A stretch of 28,179 bases of DNA from an uncultured Campylobacter sp. GTDB lineage: Bacteria > Campylobacterota > Campylobacteria > Campylobacterales > Campylobacteraceae. This document shows, in pieces, positions 22,749 through 28,179 of this stretch. A program made the position numbers and the translations under genes. The stretch spans positions 1 to 28,179 of the forward strand of contig NZ_CALIMW010000095.1 of assembly GCF_938045405.1 (NCBI RefSeq). The letters run 5' to 3'. The notes below the pieces were generated by a model. The model worked only from the letters and a program-made list of their open reading frames with translations, was not told where the DNA came from and searched no databases. How positions within the stretch are numbered: position 1 is the stretch's first letter; each line of letters opens with the position of its first letter.

Positions 22749-24497
22749 ATGACAAAGATTGAAGAGCAGATTGTTGCGATTTTAATACGAAACAATATCC
22801 TTACTAGCACCGTTGTTCCGGAAATCAAGGACAAGATGGATATTGGCTTGACGCTAGGCGAGGTTTTAGTCGGAGATAACTATCTAAGCCAGGATGATTT
22901 TTGCTCGATTTTAGTTGAGCTGTACAAGCGCCGTCAGATAGAATTTGACGATATAAGCGAAAAATTTTCGATGGATCCGAAGGAATTTTTGCAAATTCTA
23001 GCTAAAAAAATGAACCTGTCGTATATGAATTTAGACGATATCGACATAGATTTTAGGCTATCGGAACGCACTCCTACCGCACAGCTTAAAAGATACGGCG
23101 TGATACCGGTTAAAGCGGATGATCTGAATATTTACGTTGCTTTTTCTGATCCGTTTAATCTTGAGTCGCAAGATAAAGCGCAGGCTATGTTTAGCAAACA
23201 GCTGCTTAAAATCGTAGTAGCCGATCCAAATCAGGTAAATAAATATCTATCTAAGCTTGAGCTTTCAGAGAGCATTAAAGGGCTCGTAGCGGAGATCCGC
23301 AAAGAGCTCGCCAACACTGGCGGTAGCGGAAGCAGCGATGATACCTCGGCGATTTTGAAGCTCATTGAGATGATAATCAGTCAGTCTATTAAGATGCGCG
23401 GTAGCGATATTCACATCGAGCCGACCGAGAATAACTGCGTCGTGCGTACCAGAATCGACGGAATGCTCGCTGAAATTTTTATCTTTGATAAAGATATCTA
23501 TCCGCCGCTAGTAAGCCGATTGAAGCTACTTTCGAATATGGATATCGCCGAGCGTCGCAAGCCGCAAGACGGCAGGTTTAGTATGAAAATTTCAGGTCGC
23601 GAATACGACTTTCGTATCTCGACGCTACCTATCATCAACGGCGAATCTACCGTTATGCGTATCCTCGATAAATCCAAGGTTATCATCAGCCTCGAAAAAC
23701 TAGGCATGCACCCTGATAGCTTTAAGAAATTTAATAACGCTATGAAGGCTCCATATGGTATTATCTTGGTTACCGGACCTACGGGAAGCGGTAAGTCTAC
23801 GACGCTATATGCAGCGCTAAATGATATTAAAAATATCGATACCAAGGTCATTACCGTAGAAGATCCGGTCGAGTATCAAGTAAATTTAATCCAACAAGTC
23901 CAAGTTAACGAAAAAGCAGGTCTTACCTTTGCTTCAGCATTGCGCTCGATCTTAAGACAAGACCCCGACATCATAATGATCGGTGAGATCCGTGATCAAG
24001 AGACCCTTAGGATCGCGATCCAGGCTGCTCTTACGGGACACTTGGTTTTCTCGACCCTACACACCAACGACGCCGTTAGTGCGATCCCGCGAATAGTAGA
24101 TATGGGTATCGAAGCCTATCTCATAAGTGGTGCACTGATTGCAGTAGAGGCGCAACGTCTCGTGCGAAAGCTTTGCCCGCACTGCAAGCAGCCTACGAAT
24201 CTGCCTAAATCGATGCTTGATCAGCTGAAGGAATTTTTGCCTGAAAAATACACATTTTTCAAGGCCGTAGGTTGCGATCAATGCGGTCAGACGGGCTATA
24301 TGGGGCGTGAGATGATTAGTGAAATTTTACCTATTACCGATAAAATGCAGAGCTTGATCGCTAACGGTGGCTCAAAGGACGATATGAGAGCCTTAGCGAA
24401 GGAGGAGGGTTTTATAGATATGTTTGAAGATGGTGTTATACGTGCTGCGCGCGGAGTAACTAGTATAGAAGAAATTTATAGGGTGGCTAAACAATGA
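22749..24497 (+). CDS. ctsE: GspE/PilB/MshE-type secretion ATPase
   Basis: The 582-residue hexameric ATPase powers pilus or pseudopilus assembly. It has an MshEN-like N-domain (1 to about 170), Walker A GPTGSGKST (343-351), Asp box TVEDPVEYQ (369-377), Walker B IIMIGEIRD (408-416), a His box GHLVFSTLHTNDA (430-442), and a zinc site from two CxxC pairs (CPHC 476-479; CDQC 509-512) as in GspE. The ATG at 22749 is preceded by GGTGA and follows the previous stop by 5 nt; GTG at 22740 and TTG at 22737 are also open, but would overlap the previous gene without a better ribosome site. The C. jejuni counterpart by position and motif is CtsE. Confidence 0.93.
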   Translation: MTKIEEQIVAILIRNNILTSTVVPEIKDKMDIGLTLGEVLVGDNYLSQDDFCSILVELYKRRQIEFDDISEKFSMDPKEFLQILAKKMNLSYMNLDDIDIDFRLSERTPTAQLKRYGVIPVKADDLNIYVAFSDPFNLESQDKAQAMFSKQLLKIVVADPNQVNKYLSKLELSESIKGLVAEIRKELANTGGSGSSDDTSAILKLIEMIISQSIKMRGSDIHIEPTENNCVVRTRIDGMLAEIFIFDKDIYPPLVSRLKLLSNMDIAERRKPQDGRFSMKISGREYDFRISTLPIINGESTVMRILDKSKVIISLEKLGMHPDSFKKFNNAMKAPYGIILVTGPTGSGKSTTLYAALNDIKNIDTKVITVEDPVEYQVNLIQQVQVNEKAGLTFASALRSILRQDPDIIMIGEIRDQETLRIAIQAALTGHLVFSTLHTNDAVSAIPRIVDMGIEAYLISGALIAVEAQRLVRKLCPHCKQPTNLPKSMLDQLKEFLPEKYTFFKAVGCDQCGQTGYMGREMISEILPITDKMQSLIANGGSKDDMRALAKEEGFIDMFEDGVIRAARGVTSIEEIYRVAKQ

Positions 24498-25738
24498 AAA
24501 AGCAATTAGAAGTTGAATACAACGCCAAGGGCGCAAGAAGAAAGATGTTTTTGCAAGCTAGCGATAAGGTGCAAGCAAACAACCTCATGAAGCAGCGCGT
24601 AGGCGGGACGATCGTAAAAAGGGGCGAAACCCAAGTCGTAGCCAATACGGGCGGCGATTTTAAGGCGCAGGTTTCGCGCATGCTAGGTGGTAGCGGAAGA
24701 GTTAGAACACTGCCGTTAGTAGCGTCGATCCGTCAGCTTTCGGTTATGACAAATGCGGGAATTTCAATCCACGACTCGATCAAAGAGGTCGCAAGGGCGG
24801 CAGAGGATAAGACGCTAAAAGAAATTTTCAGCGCGATGAATGATGACCTTAATGCAGGTCTTAGCTTGACAGAGTCTACGGAGAAATTTAGAGGCCAGCT
24901 CGGTGATGTCGTCGTTGCGATGGTAAGCCTTGGTGAAGCAACCGGTAATATGGCAGAATCCTTAGCCAAGCTTGCCGCTATGCTTCAAGAGCTTTGGGAA
25001 AACCAGCGTAAATTTAAAAAGGCGATGCGCTATCCGATGATCCTTATGATCGTTATGGCGATTGCGTTTTCGGTTTTGATGATGTATGTTGTGCCGAAAT
25101 TCCGTGAGATTTTTGAGGATTTGGGCGCGGATTTGCCACTACCTACTAGAATTCTACTTGGTATCGAAAGCACTCTTAATAATTATGGAATTTTTGTTTT
25201 AGCGGGCATCATAGGCACTATCATAGCTCTTAGATGGGCATATCGCAATAATCCCGAGTTTAAAAAGGGCTTTGACAAGACGATTTTAAAGGTCTATCTA
25301 TTTGGTAAGATCATATTTTTCTCGACTATGTCGCGATTTATGCTTATTTTTACAGAGCTTGTGCGAGCGGGTATTCCTATCGCAGATGCACTAGATACAT
25401 CTGTTTTAATGGTGGATAATCATACTTTAAAAGAGAAACTCTCTACCGTTAAAATTGCCGTGCAGCAGGGCGTGAGCCTAACAGAGGCGTTTAACAATAC
25501 AGGGCTTTATGAGAGTATGCTTATTCAGATGATCAGCGCGGGCGAGCAGGCCGGTAACCTCGATAAGATGCTCGGTAACGTCACGGATTATTATAAAGAG
25601 AAATTTGATGATATCATCGATAATATCTCAAGCTACGTCGAGCCGATCATGCTATTTTTTATGGCGGGCATGGTTCTTCTTTTGGCTCTTGGTATCTTTA
25701 TGCCTATGTGGGATCTGGGCAAAGCCGTCAAAAACTAA
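24494..25738 (+). CDS. ctsF: GspF/PilC/MshG-type inner-membrane platform protein
   Basis: This 414-residue platform protein on which the ATPase acts has a short N-domain (1-65), two T2SSF repeats (about 75-200 and 277-405) with the paired motif SLGEATGNMAESLAKLAAML and SAGEQAGNLDKMLGNV, and membrane helices at about 178-200, 229-249 and 385-405. Length and arrangement are standard. The start overlaps the ATPase stop as ATGA. It is the last gene of the operon and is followed 8 nt later by a terminator. The C. jejuni counterpart is CtsF, required for natural transformation. Confidence 0.93.
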   Translation: MKKQLEVEYNAKGARRKMFLQASDKVQANNLMKQRVGGTIVKRGETQVVANTGGDFKAQVSRMLGGSGRVRTLPLVASIRQLSVMTNAGISIHDSIKEVARAAEDKTLKEIFSAMNDDLNAGLSLTESTEKFRGQLGDVVVAMVSLGEATGNMAESLAKLAAMLQELWENQRKFKKAMRYPMILMIVMAIAFSVLMMYVVPKFREIFEDLGADLPLPTRILLGIESTLNNYGIFVLAGIIGTIIALRWAYRNNPEFKKGFDKTILKVYLFGKIIFFSTMSRFMLIFTELVRAGIPIADALDTSVLMVDNHTLKEKLSTVKIAVQQGVSLTEAFNNTGLYESMLIQMISAGEQAGNLDKMLGNVTDYYKEKFDDIIDNISSYVEPIMLFFMAGMVLLLALGIFMPMWDLGKAVKN

Positions 25739-25745
25739 CCCCTTT

Positions 25746-25775
25746 AATTCCGCGCCTGCGAGGGCGCGGAATTTT
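25746..25775 (+). terminator. Terminator after the pilus/DNA-uptake operon
   Basis: Perfect 11-bp stem AATTCCGCGCC/GGCGCGGAATT with a 6-nt loop (TGCGAG), merging into TTTTATC. It ends the nine-gene unit 8 nt past the last stop. The T-run is short but the stem is strong. Confidence 0.85.
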
Positions 25776-25858
25776 ATCAAAGCATTAAAATTTCATCCTT
25801 CAAATAAAATTTTAACCTTCGTTTGGCTAAAATACCGCTTTAAATTTAAGGATCAATC

Positions 25859-28141
25859 ATAGTTAAAGAAGTATATTTTATCGTCGTATCGGCTATCATA
25901 ATATTTTTTGGGCTTGCTACTATTGCGCCCGATTCCGCGCTTGTAGGCAGCGCAGGCAACGCCATCCGCTCATTTAATACCCAGCTATTCGGCTATTTTG
26001 CATACATCTATCCGCTATTTTTGCTCGCCTTGGCATACGTAGCCTATAAGCATTTTCGCGGTTTTGACTTTAGATTTTTTGAGTTTAGCATCGGAGCCAT
26101 TTTGCTGTTTTTTACCATTTTGATGGTGCAGTCGAGTCTCTTTGGCGCTAGCGGCGGAGCAGTTGGCAGCTTCGCGGTGGACGGACTTAGGCGCATGATT
26201 GGAAGCGTCGGCGTGTGGATTTTTAATATTACGATTTTTGTGCTTTCGCTAGTGCTTATATTTGAAGATCGTTTTACCGACATCATCAAAAACTGCTTTA
26301 TTGGCTCAAGAGATGAAAGCTCGCAGGATGAAATTGGGGATGATTTCGCTAGCGATGCGGATGCAGCGCAAAGGGGCGGGCTTGCAAGGTATTCGTCTGC
26401 GCAGGGCTTGAGAGGTACGGAAAATTTTAACGCTTTGAATGACGCTTTGAGCACAGAGGACAATTCGGCAAAACAGGGTAATTTTGCGGAGCAGGGTGCA
26501 AGCGGATGTGGTTTTGAAGGCGAGCGAAATTTACAAAATTTAAACGATGCTCGCGAGCCTGAAAATGAGCAGAATTTTGGTGACGCGCAGGGTCCGCAGG
26601 CTTCCGCTGAACGCGAGCTTAAAATGCCGCAGAAGGGAAAGCCGAGCAGGCTAAAAAGGGTCGAGCGCCTAAGCGAAGTCGCCGAAAATAAAAGGCTTTT
26701 GGATCAGCTCGATAAGGGCAGGGTGGCTAAGCCCAAGGATTTTAAACTGCCGCCGCTTGATTTTTTAAACCTGCCGCCGAAAAAGAAAAGCAATATCGAC
26801 GAGAGTGAGATCGATCGTAAAATTTACGACCTGCTCGATAAGCTGCGTAAATTTAAGATCGACGGCGACGTGGTGCGGACCTACTCGGGCCCGGTCGTTA
26901 CGACCTTTGAGTTTCGCCCCGCCGCGCACATCAAGGTAAGTAAAATTCTAACGCTGCAAGACGATCTGGCGATGGCTCTTAGGGCGCAGACCATCCGCAT
27001 CCAAGCGCCGGTTCCGGGCAAAGACGTCGTGGGTATCGAGATTCCGAATCAAAATATCGATACGATCTATCTGCGCGAAATTTTAGAAAGCGACGTGTTT
27101 AAAAGTGCCTCCAGCCCGCTTACCATCGTGCTTGGCAAGGACATTGTGGGGCAGCCATTCGTCACCGATCTTAAGAAGCTGCCGCACCTTCTCATCGCAG
27201 GCACCACCGGAAGCGGCAAGAGCGTGGGTATCAACGCCATGCTGCTTAGCCTTTTGTATCGCAACTCGCCCAAGAGTCTGCGCCTTATAATGATCGATCC
27301 GAAGATGCTTGAGTTTAGCATCTACAATGACATCCCGCACCTGCTAACGCCCGTCATCACGCAGCCTAAGCAGGCGATCATCGCGCTAAGTAATCTCGTT
27401 TCAGAGATGGAGCAGCGCTACTCGCTCATGGCACAAAACAGGACGAAAAACATCGACAACTACAATGAAAAGATGTTGCGCGAGGGCGGCGAAATTTTGC
27501 CTTACATCGTCGTTATTATCGACGAGCTCGCGGATCTGATGATGACGAGCGGCAAGGACGTAGAGCATTACATCGCGCGTCTAGCGCAGATGGCGCGCGC
27601 CAGCGGCATCCATCTCATCGTAGCGACGCAGCGCCCTAGCGTGGACGTCGTCACGGGGCTGATAAAGGCGAATCTGCCTAGCCGCATCAGCTTCCGCGTG
27701 GGCTCAAAGGTCGATAGCAAGGTGATTTTGGATCAGATGGGCGCGGACAGCCTGCTTGGACGGGGCGATATGCTATTTACGCCGCCTACCGCGCCGGGGC
27801 TCATCCGCCTGCACGCGCCGTTTACGACCGAGAATGAGATCAACAAGATCGCGGAATTTTTAAAGGCGCAAGAAAGCGTCGTTTATGACGAGCGATTTTT
27901 GATCGAAAACGAGGGCGCCAAGCAAGAAGGCGGCATAATCAATCCGCAAAATATCGTGCTTGACGAGCTTTACGACGAGGCAAAGGCGATTGTTTTGGAG
28001 GAGGAGAAGACCTCGATCAGCTACCTGCAGCGCCGCTTGCGTATCGGATACAACCGCGCCGCGACGATCATCGAGCAGCTTGAGCAGATGGGTGTTTTAA
28101 GCGAGATCAACGCCAAAGGTCAGCGCGACATAATCAAATGA
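25859..28141 (+). CDS. ftsK: DNA translocase FtsK, apparent non-standard ATA start
   Basis: FtsK pumps DNA at the division septum and activates XerH/difH dimer resolution in Campylobacterota. From 25859 the protein has 760 residues: about four membrane helices in the first ~140 residues, a low-complexity linker (about 150-270), a RecA-like motor with Walker A GTTGSGKS (448-455) and Walker B VVIIDELADLMM (about 550), and a C-terminal gamma winged helix (LQRRLRIGYNRAATIIEQLEQMG) that reads KOPS-like sites. The frame is open from a stop at 25847, yet the first usual start is TTG at 26021, which would cut off the first membrane helix (VYFIVVSAIIIFFGLATIAP). AAGGA (25848-25852) is ideally placed for ATA at 25859; ATC at 25856 is the alternative. 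Identity is certain, start is not. Confidence 0.93.
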   Translation: MVKEVYFIVVSAIIIFFGLATIAPDSALVGSAGNAIRSFNTQLFGYFAYIYPLFLLALAYVAYKHFRGFDFRFFEFSIGAILLFFTILMVQSSLFGASGGAVGSFAVDGLRRMIGSVGVWIFNITIFVLSLVLIFEDRFTDIIKNCFIGSRDESSQDEIGDDFASDADAAQRGGLARYSSAQGLRGTENFNALNDALSTEDNSAKQGNFAEQGASGCGFEGERNLQNLNDAREPENEQNFGDAQGPQASAERELKMPQKGKPSRLKRVERLSEVAENKRLLDQLDKGRVAKPKDFKLPPLDFLNLPPKKKSNIDESEIDRKIYDLLDKLRKFKIDGDVVRTYSGPVVTTFEFRPAAHIKVSKILTLQDDLAMALRAQTIRIQAPVPGKDVVGIEIPNQNIDTIYLREILESDVFKSASSPLTIVLGKDIVGQPFVTDLKKLPHLLIAGTTGSGKSVGINAMLLSLLYRNSPKSLRLIMIDPKMLEFSIYNDIPHLLTPVITQPKQAIIALSNLVSEMEQRYSLMAQNRTKNIDNYNEKMLREGGEILPYIVVIIDELADLMMTSGKDVEHYIARLAQMARASGIHLIVATQRPSVDVVTGLIKANLPSRISFRVGSKVDSKVILDQMGADSLLGRGDMLFTPPTAPGLIRLHAPFTTENEINKIAEFLKAQESVVYDERFLIENEGAKQEGGIINPQNIVLDELYDEAKAIVLEEEKTSISYLQRRLRIGYNRAATIIEQLEQMGVLSEINAKGQRDIIK

Positions 28142-28179
28142 GTTTTAAAATTTCGATAAAATTTAAGCGGCGAAATTTT

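Noticed and set aside
1..28179. CRISPR arrays, insertion sequences, prophage or rRNA genes
   Set aside because: No spaced repeat array, transposase, integrase or rRNA sequence was seen; the only tandem repeats are the short ones listed.

Overview
The window looks like a chromosomal segment of a Campylobacter species (Campylobacterota). The evidence is the product set, the gene neighbourhoods, the extended -10 promoters (TGnTATAAT-like), and the many AAATTTTAAAATTT-type words between genes. Coding GC is clearly higher than in C. jejuni, which points to the oral/hydrogen-requiring group (C. gracilis, C. rectus, C. showae or similar). The species is an inference; no 16S rRNA gene is present.

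Layout. (1) 1-4281, minus strand: an OmpR-type response regulator, a 545-bp gap with a 23-bp tandem repeat, a sensor histidine kinase, a small periplasmic c-type cytochrome, hemL, and the first 24 codons of an AtpZ/AtpI-like membrane protein. (2) 4608-7631, plus strand: the HU protein hup with a clear terminator, tRNA-Leu(CAA), then pycA (biotin carboxylase subunit), a small hypothetical protein, and the N-end-rule leucyltransferase bpt. (3) 8152-11081, minus strand: a secreted beta-propeller protein, a 759-bp gene-free stretch, and the overlapping genes for an S4-domain protein, tsaE and lptB. (4) 11170-16234, plus strand: argG, rplI, hslV, hslU, era. (5) 16297-25738, plus strand: a tightly packed nine-gene operon. 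(6) 25859-28141: ftsK, apparently starting at a non-standard codon.

The nine-gene operon is the centrepiece. It encodes a complete envelope-spanning type II secretion/type IV pilus-like machine: a fused PilM-PilN (GspL/MshI-like) protein, a PilO-like protein, a PilP/GspC-like protein, a secretin, an ExeA/MshM-like AAA+ ATPase, an MshN-like membrane TPR protein with Asn/Gly/Gln/Phe repeats, a small secreted protein of unknown function, a GspE/MshE ATPase and a GspF/MshG platform protein. The order follows MSHA pilus clusters. The secretin, AAA+, membrane protein, ATPase and platform genes correspond, as far as I recall, to ctsD, ctsP, ctsX, ctsE and ctsF, which are needed for natural transformation in C. 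jejuni. There are no pilins and no prepilin peptidase in the window. Eight junctions between the nine genes are overlaps or a 5-nt gap. A good sigma70-type promoter overlaps the era stop codon, and an 11-bp-stem terminator follows the last gene, so this is probably one transcription unit for DNA uptake or a related pilus/secretion activity.

The rest is housekeeping: haem synthesis, anaplerotic carboxylation, protein turnover (HslUV, Bpt), LPS export, tRNA modification, arginine synthesis, ribosome assembly and chromosome segregation. No mobile elements, CRISPR arrays or rRNA genes were seen.
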